Assembly (NCBI GenBank): GCA_036389485.1
Contig: DASVPR010000045.1
Location: 62,001-126,000, forward strand
Source of the DNA: CADCVT01 sp036389485
GTDB taxonomy: Bacteria > Actinomycetota > Thermoleophilia > Solirubrobacterales > Solirubrobacteraceae
Direction: 5' to 3'
Length of the DNA stretch: 64,000 nucleotides
The translations under genes were made by a program, and so were the position numbers. The notes under the pieces are model-generated. The model had not been told where the DNA came from and did no database searches. It saw only the letters and a program-made list of their open reading frames with translations. Below, one piece after another: positions 49,660-58,390 of this stretch (positions are counted from its first letter, which is position 1; every line of letters begins with the position of its first letter).

Positions 49660-50414
49660 GTCGGCTCCATCGTGTCGCTGCGCAGCCCGAGGCGCATCGT
49701 CTCGAGCGCGAGGACGTCGTGCGGCGCGATGTTGCCGAGGTTGACGTCGGCGCCGAAGCGCTTGAGCAGGTGGACCTGCTGGTCCTTCTGCGGGGCCTCG
49801 AACACGATCCGCGCCGGGTCGACGGCGTGGGCGATCTCGTCGATCAGGCCCTCGCGCAGCTCGCCGTCCGGGCGGGCGATCCCGGCCGTGCCGGTCTCGC
49901 GCGCCTCGCAGATGACCTTCCACGCGCCGGCGTCCAGCTCCTCGGTGATCTGCTCGACCCAGCGGTAGGGGGCCATGACGTGCGCGGCGTCCTTGGACCC
50001 GACCTCGCTGAGGACGGTGAACGCGTCCGACAGGGTGGCGATCAGCTCGAGCTTGCGGTCGCGGGCAAGGTCGATCGTGCCGTCCGAGACCTCGACGTGA
50101 CGGATCTCGAGCTGCGCCAGCCAGGCGGCCAGCTGGTCGACGCGATCCTGCTGGATCGCCAGCTCGGTGAGCGTCCCGCCGAGCACGACGGGGATGCCGT
50201 GCTCGCGGTAGCGGGCGAGCTTCGGCTCGAGGTTCCCGGTCGCCAGCGCGGTGCCCCAGCCGAGCTTGACGATGTCGACGCTGTCCCCGGCGACCTCGAC
50301 GAGGCCGTCGACCTGCGCGATGCTCAGGCCGCGGTCCAGCACGTGGGTGAGGCCCTGCTCGCGCGGCTTGACGGCGCGCGCGGGAAGGTCGAGGGGCAGG
50401 GAGGGCGGGCCCAC
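49656..50414 (-). CDS. comA: Phosphosulfolactate synthase (ComA family)
   Basis: 252 residues from GTG 50414. ComA enzymes add sulfite to phosphoenolpyruvate to make (2R)-phospho-3-sulfolactate, the first step of coenzyme M synthesis in methanogens and a source of sulfolactate in some bacteria. The blocks are visible: DIVKLGWGTALATG, PVVLGGTLTELAI, VEVSDGTIDL, and VLSEVGSKDAAHV, followed by WKVICEARETGTAGI. It is a TIM barrel of normal length. The downstream histidine phosphatase overlaps it by 4 nt, and the operon belongs to surface-glycan genes, so a sulfonated product is a possibility rather than coenzyme M. Confidence 0.85.
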   Translation of the reverse strand: MGPPSLPLDLPARAVKPREQGLTHVLDRGLSIAQVDGLVEVAGDSVDIVKLGWGTALATGNLEPKLARYREHGIPVVLGGTLTELAIQQDRVDQLAAWLAQLEIRHVEVSDGTIDLARDRKLELIATLSDAFTVLSEVGSKDAAHVMAPYRWVEQITEELDAGAWKVICEARETGTAGIARPDGELREGLIDEIAHAVDPARIVFEAPQKDQQVHLLKRFGADVNLGNIAPHDVLALETMRLGLRSDTMEPT

Positions 50415-50431
50415 CGTCGGCCTCCGGGGAC

Positions 50432-51904
50432 CTACTGCTGGCTCTGGTCGGCGCCGACGATGACGACGACGCGGGCGCGGCCCTGGGTGAGCGTGCGCGT
50501 GCTCTCGTCCATCACGTCGAGTGCGTCGCTGCCGACGTCGATGACCTTCGCGACCTCGCGCGCCTCGTCGCGCGCGCCCTCGACGTACATCACGACGGTC
50601 GCCGAGCGGTTCTGCTCGACCGCGTTGGCGACGAGGTCGTCCGGCACGTCGAACCCGCTGTCCTCGAGCTTCGCGGCGACGCTCTTCGCGAGGCCCTGCA
50701 CCGACGTGCCGTTGAGGACCGAGACCGTGATGTCCGAGCGCTTGGTCGGCGGCGCCTCGGCGGGCGTCGTCGGCGGCGGGGCCACGACGTTCGTCTTCGG
50801 CTCGTTCCCACCCTTCGTCTCCTCGTCGCCACCGCCCCCGGCGATGACGACGATCCCCACGACGATCACCACGATCGCGCCGACGATCGCCAGGATCGGC
50901 CACGCGAGCCCGCCGCCGCGCGTCCGCGTCCCGGGCGCGCCGGCGCGCGGGGGAACCGTCGCCGAGGGAACCGCGGGCCGGCTCGCCGCCGCGGCCCGCG
51001 GAGCGGGCGCGCCCCGAGGCCGGGCCGCCGCCGTCCGGGCGGGAGGAAGGCTCGCCGCCGCGCCGCCGGCCGCCGCCGCGCCGGCACCGCCCGCGCCGCT
51101 CGCCGCACCCGCGCCGCCTTCGCCGCCGCCCGCGCCGCTCGCCGCCCTCGTGCCGCCTTCGCCGCCCCCCGCCGGCGCCGCCCCTCCGGGAGTCGCCGCC
51201 GGCGTGGCCGCGGGCGGCGCCTGGGCCGGAGGCTTCGGAGGCGCGGCGGCCGAGCCGGTCGCGGCAGCCGCGCCCTCGGCGGCGGCGCCCCCTGACGGCG
51301 CGGCTTCGCCGGGGGACGGGGTCGCGCTGGGGCCGCCACCCGCGGCCGCTTCGTCGCCCGCCTTCGCGGGGGCGCCGGAAGGCGTCGCGCCGGGAGCGGT
51401 CGCGCCCGAAGGGGTCGCGGTGGGGCCGCCGCCCGCGCCCGCTTCGTCGCCCGCCTTCGCGGGCGCGCCCGAAGGCGTCGCTTCGGCCGGAGGCGTGCCC
51501 GGCGTCGCCCCGGCGGGCGTAGCGGTTGGGGCTGCGGCTCCGCTCGCGGCGGCGGCGGTAGCTCCCGCGGGCGTGGCTGTGGGGACGGAGCCGGGTTGGC
51601 CGTTGGCGCCGGTCGCGGGCGTGGCGGGCTTCGCGGGCGGCGGCTTCGCCGCGGACTGGGCGGCCGCGGTCTGGGGGCCTCCGGGGCGCGCCGGTGCGGG
51701 CGTCGCGGCGCGGCGGGCGGCCTCGGCGGCGACGCGCGCCTCGAGCTCCGCGGCGCGCTCCGGCGCGCGGCCGGCCCACTCGCGCAGGCGCTTCACCTCG
51801 CGCGCCTGCGCGAAGTACAGCAGCGACAGCACGGCGAGCCCGAGCAGCGATGCCGCTCCGGCGTAGCCGCCGTAGTCCTTGATGACGTCGAGTACCTCGT
51901 TCAC
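50432..51904 (-). CDS. LytR_C-domain membrane protein with long Ala/Pro-rich region
   Basis: 490 residues from GTG 51904. TM helix of about 15-33, then about 300 low-complexity residues rich in Ala, Pro, Gly and Thr, a second TM at about 335-357 (LAWPILAIVGAIVVIVVGIVVIAG), and a C-terminal LytR_C domain (residues of about 393-490: ITVSVLNGTSVQGLAKSVAA, VVMYVEGARDEA). LytR_C domains sit on the outside and accompany LCP-type enzymes that attach glycans to the wall, but no LCP catalytic domain is present here. Two 68-bp direct repeats lie in the low-complexity part. It follows the dehydratase gene by 16 bp. Confidence 0.82.
   Translation of the reverse strand: MNEVLDVIKDYGGYAGAASLLGLAVLSLLYFAQAREVKRLREWAGRAPERAAELEARVAAEAARRAATPAPARPGGPQTAAAQSAAKPPPAKPATPATGANGQPGSVPTATPAGATAAAASGAAAPTATPAGATPGTPPAEATPSGAPAKAGDEAGAGGGPTATPSGATAPGATPSGAPAKAGDEAAAGGGPSATPSPGEAAPSGGAAAEGAAAATGSAAAPPKPPAQAPPAATPAATPGGAAPAGGGEGGTRAASGAGGGEGGAGAASGAGGAGAAAAGGAAASLPPARTAAARPRGAPAPRAAAASRPAVPSATVPPRAGAPGTRTRGGGLAWPILAIVGAIVVIVVGIVVIAGGGGDEETKGGNEPKTNVVAPPPTTPAEAPPTKRSDITVSVLNGTSVQGLAKSVAAKLEDSGFDVPDDLVANAVEQNRSATVVMYVEGARDEAREVAKVIDVGSDALDVMDESTRTLTQGRARVVVIVGADQSQQ
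51321..51481. repeat. Two 68-bp direct repeats inside the LytR_C gene
   Basis: 51321-51388 and 51414-51481 are nearly identical, with a period of 93 bp (31 codons). Both encode the segment GAPAKAGDEA followed by a GGGP.ATPS stretch. Suggests recent in-frame expansion of the disordered region. Confidence 0.75.
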
Positions 51905-51920
51905 GCCAGGTCGCCGGAGT

Positions 51921-53852
51921 CTATGGGCCGGTGGGGAGCGAACCGGCTCCGGCGTGCAGGTCGGCCAGCTCGGAGACCTTCCGCGCCAGCCCCGCCGCGT
52001 CGCCCTCGAGGACCAGCAGGTTGATCTCCTGGAACATCCGATCGACGGTCTCCGGGTCGAGCGGCTCGCGCGCGGCGCGCTGGATCTTCTCCGCCGGCGT
52101 CGGCTGCGGGCGCTCGTACGGGTTGAACAGCTCCTCGTGCAGCTTCTCCCCCGGCCGGCGCCCGACGACCTCGATCGCGATGTCGTCGCCCGGCCGCAGC
52201 CCGGACAGCTCGATCATGTCGCGCGCGAGCTGCATGATCGACACCGGCTCGCCCATGTCCAGCACGAAGATCTCGCCGCCCGACCCCAGCGAGCCGGACC
52301 GGATGATCAGCTGCACCGCCTCCGGGATCGTCATGAAGTAGCGGGTCATCCGCTCGTCGGTGACCGTCACGGGCCCGCCGCGTGAGATCTGCCTCCGGAA
52401 GATCGGCACGACCGACCCCGACGACCCGAGCACGTTGCCGAACCGCACCGTCGCGAAGCGCGTGCCGCGATAGCGCTGGGACTCGGCCTCCACCGCGTAC
52501 TCCGCCAGCGCCTTCGACGCGCCCATGACCGTCGCGGGCGTCACCGCCTTGTCGGTCGAGACGAGCACGAAGACGCGCGTCTCCGAGTCGCCGGCCACGC
52601 GCGCGAGGACCCGCGTGGCGAGCGCGTTGTTGCGGACGGCCTCGACCGGGTTGCCCTCCATCAGCCCGACGTGCTTGTACGCGGCCGCGTGGAAGACGAC
52701 CGTCGGGCGGTGCTCGGCGAAGACCTCGCGCATCCGCTCCTCCTCGCGGCAGTCGGCGAGGACCGAGACCAGGGTCGCCGGATGGACGTGGCGGTCGTCC
52801 TCCAGCTCGCGCTGGATCTTGAAGAGGTTGTCCTCCGCGTGGTCGAGCAGGATCAGCCGCCGCGGCCCGACGCGCGCGATCTGCCGGCACAGCTCCGCCC
52901 CGATCGACCCGCCCGCGCCCGTGACCAGCACGACCTCGCCGGTCAGGTACGCCCCGACGCGGTCGACCTCCATCACCACCGGCTCGCGCCCGAGGACATC
53001 CTCGACCTGCACCTCGCGGACCTGCCGCACGAGCTGGCCGCCGGTCTGCAGCAGCTCGAACACGGTCGGCAGCGTGCGGACCGGGATCCCGCGCTCGCGG
53101 CACGCCTTCGCCACCCGCGCGCGCAGCGTGCCGGGCGCCGACGGGATCGCGATGATGACCTCGTCGGGCTGGACGTCCTCGATGACGCGCGGGAGGTCGC
53201 CGTCCGTGTCGCCGAGCACCTTGACGCCCTCGACCCGGACGCCCCGCAAGCGCGGGTCGTCGTCGATGAACCCGACCGGCGCCAGGCCGAGCGACGGGTT
53301 GCGCAGGACCTCGCGCAGCACGAGCCGCCCGCCATCGCCGGCACCGACGATCAGCACGCCGCGCGCGTCGCGCCGCGGGCGCAGGCCCGCCAGCCGCCGC
53401 TCGTGGAACGCCCGCGCGAGCAGCCGCGCGCCGCCGACGAAGGTCAGCGTGAAGAGGAAGAACAGCGCGAGGACTCCGGTCGGCAGCTTCAACGGCACCT
53501 CGCCCGCGCGCAGCGGGTCGTCGACCGGGGACGCGACCGCCACGTACGCCGCGAGCGCCAGCGTCGTCACGACGACCGCCGCGGCGACCGCCTCGATGTC
53601 CCGCCACGACGAGTAGCGCCACCACTTCTGGTAGAGCCGGAACAACGTGAAGACGATCAGCGCGCCGGCGACGACCGGGAAGATCGTCGCCTCGAACAGG
53701 TCGCGGTAGCGCTCGGGCACGCCGCCCAGCGCGTCGAACCGCAGGCGGTACGCGAGGAAGTATGCGAGGGCGACCAGCACCCCATCGGCTGCGAGCTGCG
53801 GCAGCGAGTGGCGGTGCAAAGGAAAGGCCGCGGATCGGATCCGTCGGCGCAT
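51921..53852 (-). CDS. Membrane nucleotide-sugar 4,6-dehydratase (FlaA1/PglF/CapD-type)
   Basis: 643 residues from ATG 53852. Four N-terminal TM helices in residues 1-135, then a nucleotide-binding domain with VLIVGAGDGGRLVLRE, and an extended-SDR domain from about 290 with VTGAGGSIGAELCRQI. The catalytic part has AAAYKHVGLMEGNP and STDKAV followed by MGASKALAE, the Thr-Asp-Lys variant of these enzymes in place of Tyr-x3-Lys. They convert UDP-GlcNAc to a 4-keto-6-deoxy sugar, often the entry to bacillosamine-like residues. It is the first gene of the six-gene operon and fits with the DegT aminotransferase and PglC-type transferase nearby. Confidence 0.92.
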   Translation of the reverse strand: MRRRIRSAAFPLHRHSLPQLAADGVLVALAYFLAYRLRFDALGGVPERYRDLFEATIFPVVAGALIVFTLFRLYQKWWRYSSWRDIEAVAAAVVVTTLALAAYVAVASPVDDPLRAGEVPLKLPTGVLALFFLFTLTFVGGARLLARAFHERRLAGLRPRRDARGVLIVGAGDGGRLVLREVLRNPSLGLAPVGFIDDDPRLRGVRVEGVKVLGDTDGDLPRVIEDVQPDEVIIAIPSAPGTLRARVAKACRERGIPVRTLPTVFELLQTGGQLVRQVREVQVEDVLGREPVVMEVDRVGAYLTGEVVLVTGAGGSIGAELCRQIARVGPRRLILLDHAEDNLFKIQRELEDDRHVHPATLVSVLADCREEERMREVFAEHRPTVVFHAAAYKHVGLMEGNPVEAVRNNALATRVLARVAGDSETRVFVLVSTDKAVTPATVMGASKALAEYAVEAESQRYRGTRFATVRFGNVLGSSGSVVPIFRRQISRGGPVTVTDERMTRYFMTIPEAVQLIIRSGSLGSGGEIFVLDMGEPVSIMQLARDMIELSGLRPGDDIAIEVVGRRPGEKLHEELFNPYERPQPTPAEKIQRAAREPLDPETVDRMFQEINLLVLEGDAAGLARKVSELADLHAGAGSLPTGP

Positions 53853-53914
53853 CGCAGGAATGCTAGCGACGCCCGCGGCCTCAACCACGCGCTTGAAGGG
53901 CCGATCACCGGGGC

Positions 53915-54991
53915 GTGCGGCCCCCCGACGTGATCGTCGCATGGCTCCAGAACGACTACGGCCAGCTCGGCCGCCCCGCCGAGGCGATCGCGCACGCGCT
54001 CGTCGACGAGGGCCTGGCGCGCCGGGTCGCGTACGTCGAGCCGTTCGTCCCCGGCGACGGGGAGTCGGTGCTCGAGCGCAAGGTCATCCGCGGCCTGGAC
54101 GTCTACTCAGGGCACGGCGCGCCGATCCGGCCGGGCGAGCTCGCGCAGGCCATCATCGCGAACTCCCAGCTCTCCGAGCCGGTCCTCCTCAACTTCGGCG
54201 TCGGCGAGGCCAACTGGACGTTCCTGCACGAGTTCCGCCCGTACTGCGAGCGCACCGTCCTGGTGACGCACGACAAGCTCGCGGAGTGGGACGCGTTCGC
54301 GCCGCGCCGCGAGCAGCTCGAGCGCATCCGCCGCGCGCTGATCGGCGCCAGCGACGTCGTGGTCGGCCTCTCGCACGGCTCGATCGACGACGTGCCGGAG
54401 GCGCACTACGTCGGCCACGGCTGCGATGACCTCTGGACCAGGCCCGGCGTCGACGACGCCGCGGAGCCCGCCGACCTCGCGCTGATCCCGCGCCCGCGCG
54501 CGACCTACGTCGGCGCGCTGTCGGTGCGCGTCGAGGCGGAGGCGCTGCGCGCGCTCGCGCGGTCCGTCGTCAGCGTCGTCCTCGTGGGCTTCTCGCCGTC
54601 GCCCGCCGTGCGCGCCGTCATCGATTCGGAGCCGAACGTCCACTTCCTCGGCCCGCGCGCGCCCGACCAGACGCCCGCGTACCTCCTCCACTCCGACGTC
54701 GGGATCATCCCGCACACCGACGAGCCGTTCACGTACTCGATGGAGCCGCACAAGGCGTACAACTACGCCTGCGCCGGCCTGCACACGGTGACGCTGAACG
54801 TCGCCCACGCGCCCGCGCTCGACGGCTTCCTCACGCAGACCTCCGACGTCGACGCGTTCGTCGCCGCCGTGCACACGGCCGAGCGGCTCCCGGCGGACGA
54901 CGTCGCCGCCGCGCGCGAGATCACCTGGGCGTCGGTCGCCGAGAAGCTGCTTCAGGAAGCCGTCGCCGGCGTGGCGACGACCAGGTACTGA
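53915..54991 (+). CDS. Family 1 glycosyltransferase-like protein
   Basis: 358 residues from GTG 53915. The GT-B form is seen in an N-terminal domain starting VIVAWLQNDYGQLGRP and a C-terminal domain where TYVGALSVRVEAEAL, VHFLGPRAPDQTPAYL and PHKAYNYACAGLHTV form the usual donor-binding segment (the glycine-poor E-x7-E region is degenerate). Similar proteins make teichuronic-type or capsular glycans. Acceptor and donor cannot be read from the sequence. The end overlaps the convergent methyltransferase by about 40 nt, an unusually long overlap for tail-to-tail genes. Confidence 0.75.
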   Translation: MRPPDVIVAWLQNDYGQLGRPAEAIAHALVDEGLARRVAYVEPFVPGDGESVLERKVIRGLDVYSGHGAPIRPGELAQAIIANSQLSEPVLLNFGVGEANWTFLHEFRPYCERTVLVTHDKLAEWDAFAPRREQLERIRRALIGASDVVVGLSHGSIDDVPEAHYVGHGCDDLWTRPGVDDAAEPADLALIPRPRATYVGALSVRVEAEALRALARSVVSVVLVGFSPSPAVRAVIDSEPNVHFLGPRAPDQTPAYLLHSDVGIIPHTDEPFTYSMEPHKAYNYACAGLHTVTLNVAHAPALDGFLTQTSDVDAFVAAVHTAERLPADDVAAAREITWASVAEKLLQEAVAGVATTRY

Positions 54992-55722
54992 TACGCCTCG
55001 AGGCGCGCGGCGGTCTCGCGCGGGTCCGCCCCCAGGCGGCCGGCCAGGTCGGCGAGCTGGCGGTAGCGCTCGGGCAGCGGCCCGATGTTCGTCGCGCCCA
55101 GCGAGGCGACCTCGAAGCCGGTCTCGCGCAGCATCACGTCGATCTCCTCGAGCGTGAAGAGGTGGACGTGCGTGCGGTCGAGCAGGCCGGCGTCCGTGTA
55201 CTCGAAGCGGTCGGCCACGAGCAGCGGCACGACGACCGAGAAGTGCTTGACGTTCGGGATCGAGCAGACGATGCGGCCGAACGGCTTGAGGTAGCGGCGC
55301 GCCACGCGCAGCAGCCGGTGCGGATCGCGCAGGTGCTCGAGGACGTCCCCGAAGATCGCGACGTCGACCGAGTCCTCCTCGAGCGGCAGCTCGTCGAGCG
55401 CGTCGAGGTCGGCGCGGACCACCTGGTCGAGGCGCTCGGCGGCGACCGCCGCGGCGTCGGGGAACAGCTCGACGCCGATGACCTCCGCGCCCTGGCGCTG
55501 CTTGAGGTGCGCGCCGAGCGCGCCGCGCCCGCAGCCGAAGTCGACGATGCGCCGAGCGTGCTCGGGCACGAGCGCCGCCAGCTCGGGGCGGACGTGATCG
55601 AAGTAGCCGTCGGAGGCGCCGGTCTCGGGGGCGCGGACGCCGGCCGCCGCGGAATCGGTTCCAGCCACGCCCGTGTCGTCGGATGTTCGAGGCGCGGCTT
55701 GAGGAGCGGTCCATCCGTCCAT
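54952..55722 (-). CDS. Class I SAM-dependent methyltransferase
   Basis: 256 residues. The AdoMet loop is VDFGCGRGALGAHL near residue 60, the acidic end of strand 2 is VIGVELFPDAA, and IFGDVLEHLRDPHRLL and CSIPNVKHFSVV complete the core. The order and the VLEHL motif are typical of UbiG/COQ3-like small-molecule O- or N-methyltransferases common in glycan clusters. Probably methylates a sugar or its carrier. It is convergent with the glycosyltransferase, overlapping by 40 nt. The N-terminal 35 residues look disordered. Confidence 0.85.
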   Translation of the reverse strand: MDGWTAPQAAPRTSDDTGVAGTDSAAAGVRAPETGASDGYFDHVRPELAALVPEHARRIVDFGCGRGALGAHLKQRQGAEVIGVELFPDAAAVAAERLDQVVRADLDALDELPLEEDSVDVAIFGDVLEHLRDPHRLLRVARRYLKPFGRIVCSIPNVKHFSVVVPLLVADRFEYTDAGLLDRTHVHLFTLEEIDVMLRETGFEVASLGATNIGPLPERYRQLADLAGRLGADPRETAARLEAYQYLVVATPATAS

Positions 55723-55773
55723 TTCCGGCGGTGCGGCCCCCTACTCGCGCGTGAGGACGCCGACCCAGCCCCC

Positions 55774-57219
55774 ATGACCCCCCTTCGCCGGCGGCTCGTC
55801 CTGGCCGCCCTCACCGTCGTGGCGCTCGCCGCGGGTGCCTCCACCGCCCACGCCGACGCCATGCAGCCCGGTCTGAAGGCCGAGTACTTCGACTACACGG
55901 ACCTCACGGGCAAGGTGGCCGAGCGGATCGACCTTGCGGTGAACTTCAACTGGGGGCTCGGCGAGCCGGTGCCGGGCGTCGGCGACGACTTCTCGGCCCG
56001 CTGGACCGGCGTCGTCACGCCGCAGCACACCGAGGAGTACACGTTCATCACCCGCTCCGACGACGGCGTGCGGCTGTGGATCGACGGCGAGTCGGTCATC
56101 GACGACTGGAGCCTGCACGCCGCGTCCGAGCGCAGCGGGAAGATCGCGCTCGAGGCCGGGAAGGCGTACGATCTCAGGCTGGAGTACTTCGACGGGCTGA
56201 AGAACGGCTCGGTGCGGCTGTCGTGGCGCAGCGAGAGCCAGCCGAAGCAGGTCGTGCCGACGAGCGCGCTCGCGACCGCCGTCGCGGATCCCGACCCCGG
56301 CACCGATCCCGACCCGGACCCCGGCGCGGATCCCGACCCCGATCCGGGGACTGGTCCCGATCCGGGGAGCGATCCCGACCCGGACCCCGGCACCGACCCC
56401 GACCCGGACCCCGGCAGCGATCCCGATCCCGACCCGCAGCCTGACCCCGATCCCGATCCGCCCGCGATCGAGCTCCCGAAGGAGGGCGGCGTCGCCGCGG
56501 TCGTCGTCCCCGCGGGCGACCTCGCGGTCCCGCAGATCGTGCCGGGCCTGGAGCTGCCGCTGCTGCCGTCGTTCCAGCTGCCGGGCGACGCGCCGTCGAT
56601 CGTCTCCTACGGCGGCCCGCTCGACCCGCCGGCGCCGCCGGTCGCGGGCGAGACGTTCAACGCGACGCCGAGCGGGGAGGGCGACGTGCTCGTCCGCCGG
56701 CCGGCCGACGGCCAGCTGATCCCGCTCGATCGGGGCGCGAGCCTGCCCGTCGGCACGCACGTGGACACGCGCGAGGGCGGCGTCGAGCTGCAGACCGCGC
56801 CCGCCGCCGGCGTCGACCGACCGACGCAGGACATGCACTTCGAGGGCGGCATGTTCGCGGTCGGCCAGCGGACGCGTGGGAGCAGGGTCGTCGAGATCGA
56901 CCTGCTGCACGGGGAGTTCGCCGAGGCGTGCGGGCCGCTGTCGAAGGCCGAGCGCCGCGCGATCCGCCGCCGCGGCGCGATCGCCCGCGCCGCCGGCCGC
57001 CAGCGCGTGCTGCGCCGGCTGTGGGGGAAGGGCAAGGGCCGCTTCCGCACCCGCGGCCGCCACGCCGCCGCCACCGTGCGCGGCACGTCGTGGTCGATCG
57101 CCGACCGCTGCGACGAGACGTCGGTGCGCGTGCACGAGGGCGTCGTCGACGTCGAGAACCTGCTCACCGGCAACGTCGTGACGCTGACCGCCGGCGAGCG
57201 CACCGCCGTGCGGCCGTAG
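55774..57219 (+). CDS. Secreted PA14 protein with Asp-Pro linker and FecR-like domain
   Basis: 481 residues from ATG 55774, signal peptide about 1-27. A PA14 domain of about 33-145 (AEYFDYTDLTG, EEYTFITRSDDGVRLWIDG, LEYFDGLKNGSVRLSW) often binds carbohydrate. A linker of about 60 residues consists of DPDPG-type repeats that could bind calcium and act as a rigid spacer. The C-terminal domain (residues of about 300-481) shares GGMFAVGQ, RRLWGKGKGRFRTRGR, AATVRGT and VENLLTG with the protein at 18126-19313. Probably a surface glycan-binding protein of the polysaccharide region. Confidence 0.8.
   Translation: MTPLRRRLVLAALTVVALAAGASTAHADAMQPGLKAEYFDYTDLTGKVAERIDLAVNFNWGLGEPVPGVGDDFSARWTGVVTPQHTEEYTFITRSDDGVRLWIDGESVIDDWSLHAASERSGKIALEAGKAYDLRLEYFDGLKNGSVRLSWRSESQPKQVVPTSALATAVADPDPGTDPDPDPGADPDPDPGTGPDPGSDPDPDPGTDPDPDPGSDPDPDPQPDPDPDPPAIELPKEGGVAAVVVPAGDLAVPQIVPGLELPLLPSFQLPGDAPSIVSYGGPLDPPAPPVAGETFNATPSGEGDVLVRRPADGQLIPLDRGASLPVGTHVDTREGGVELQTAPAAGVDRPTQDMHFEGGMFAVGQRTRGSRVVEIDLLHGEFAEACGPLSKAERRAIRRRGAIARAAGRQRVLRRLWGKGKGRFRTRGRHAAATVRGTSWSIADRCDETSVRVHEGVVDVENLLTGNVVTLTAGERTAVRP
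56287..56463 (+). repeat. Asp-Pro tandem repeat
   Basis: Codons for DPDPG/DPDPD repeat about a dozen times between the PA14 and FecR-like domains. Repeat units such as GATCCCGACCCGGACCCCGG recur with small changes. Confidence 0.8.
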
Positions 57220-57265
57220 CGGGCCCGGGCGGCCGCGCCGCGAGCCGCCGCCGCGCCGTCGCGCC

Positions 57266-58342
57266 CTACGCGGCCGCTCCGCGCGCCGCCTCCGCCACCT
57301 CGCTCACCTCCGCCCGGGTGAGCGAGACGCCCATCGGCACCGCGAGGTGCGTCCGCGCGAGCTCGTCGGTGCCGGGCAGCGGCACGCGCGGGGGCCAGGG
57401 GCTCATCGCGTCCTGCGCGTGGACCGGCCTGCGGTAGTAGCCCCGCGACTGGATCCCGGCGACGGCGAGGCGCCGCGCGAGGCCGTCGGGGTCCTCGCGC
57501 CGGATCACGTGGAGGTGCCAGGCGGGCAGCGCGCCGTCGACCGCCGCCGGCCCGGGCAGCCCGTCCTGCGCGTACCAGCCCGCGACCTCCCGCCGCCGCG
57601 CGCACCAGCCGTCGAGGTGCGGGAGCAGGACGCGCAGGACCGCGGCCTGGACCTCGTCCAGGCGGCTGTTGTAGCCGACCTCCTCGTAGGTGACCTTGTC
57701 GCGCGAGCCGTGGAAGCGCAGGGTGCGGACGCGCTCGTCGACCTCCGCGTCGCCGGTCACGACCGCGCCGCCGTCGCCCAGCGCGCCGAGGTTCTTCGAG
57801 GGGTAGAAGGAGAAGGTCCCGATGGTGCCGAGCGTCCCCGCCCGCCGCCCGTCCGCCGCACGGGCACCCGCCGCCTGCGCGGCGTCCTCGACGACCGGCA
57901 CGCCGAGCGCCTCGATCTCCGTGACGGGCGCGATGTTGCCGAAGAGGTCGACGGCGATCACCGCCTTCGTCCTCGGCGTCAGCGCCGCGCGGACGGTCTC
58001 GGGGGTGACGCACATCGTCTCGGGGTCGACGTCGCAGAACACGGGTGCCGCGCCGGTGGGCGGGATCGCCTCGGCGCTCGCGTAGAAGGTGAAGGACGGG
58101 ACGACGACCTCGTCCCCGGGCCCGACGCCGAGCGCGCGCAGCGCGATCGTGATCGCCTCCGTCCCGTTGGCGACGCCCGCGACGTGCCGCGCGCCGAGGA
58201 ACGACGAGAGCTCCTCCTCGAACGCCGCCACCTCCGGCCCGAGGACGAACCGCCCGCCGTCGACGACCCGCTGGATCGCGGCGAGGATCTCGTCGCGCAG
58301 CGGGCGCAGCGGCGCGTGCGTGTCGAAGAGGGCGACCGCCAT
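57266..58342 (-). CDS. DegT/DnrJ/EryC1/StrS-family PLP aminotransferase
   Basis: 358 residues. Pyridoxal-phosphate enzyme that puts an amino group on a 4-keto or 3-keto nucleotide sugar. Family marks: GVANGTEAITIALRALGVG, VVVPSFTFYASAEA, VVEDAAQAAGA, and the PLP lysine in FSFYPSKNLGALGDGG. It is the natural partner of the 4,6-dehydratase at 51921 in making an aminodeoxy sugar such as a bacillosamine precursor (PglE role). Both partners are on the minus strand but separated by two plus-strand genes. Length is typical. Confidence 0.92.
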   Translation of the reverse strand: MAVALFDTHAPLRPLRDEILAAIQRVVDGGRFVLGPEVAAFEEELSSFLGARHVAGVANGTEAITIALRALGVGPGDEVVVPSFTFYASAEAIPPTGAAPVFCDVDPETMCVTPETVRAALTPRTKAVIAVDLFGNIAPVTEIEALGVPVVEDAAQAAGARAADGRRAGTLGTIGTFSFYPSKNLGALGDGGAVVTGDAEVDERVRTLRFHGSRDKVTYEEVGYNSRLDEVQAAVLRVLLPHLDGWCARRREVAGWYAQDGLPGPAAVDGALPAWHLHVIRREDPDGLARRLAVAGIQSRGYYRRPVHAQDAMSPWPPRVPLPGTDELARTHLAVPMGVSLTRAEVSEVAEAARGAAA

Positions 58343-58390
58343 CGCGGGAAGGGTAGGCCGCTACCCTCGGCCGTCGTGCTGACCGGAGCG

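Noticed and set aside
56287..56463. CRISPR-like tandem repeats
   Set aside because: Units are contiguous, in frame and encode a DPDPG linker; there are no unique spacers.
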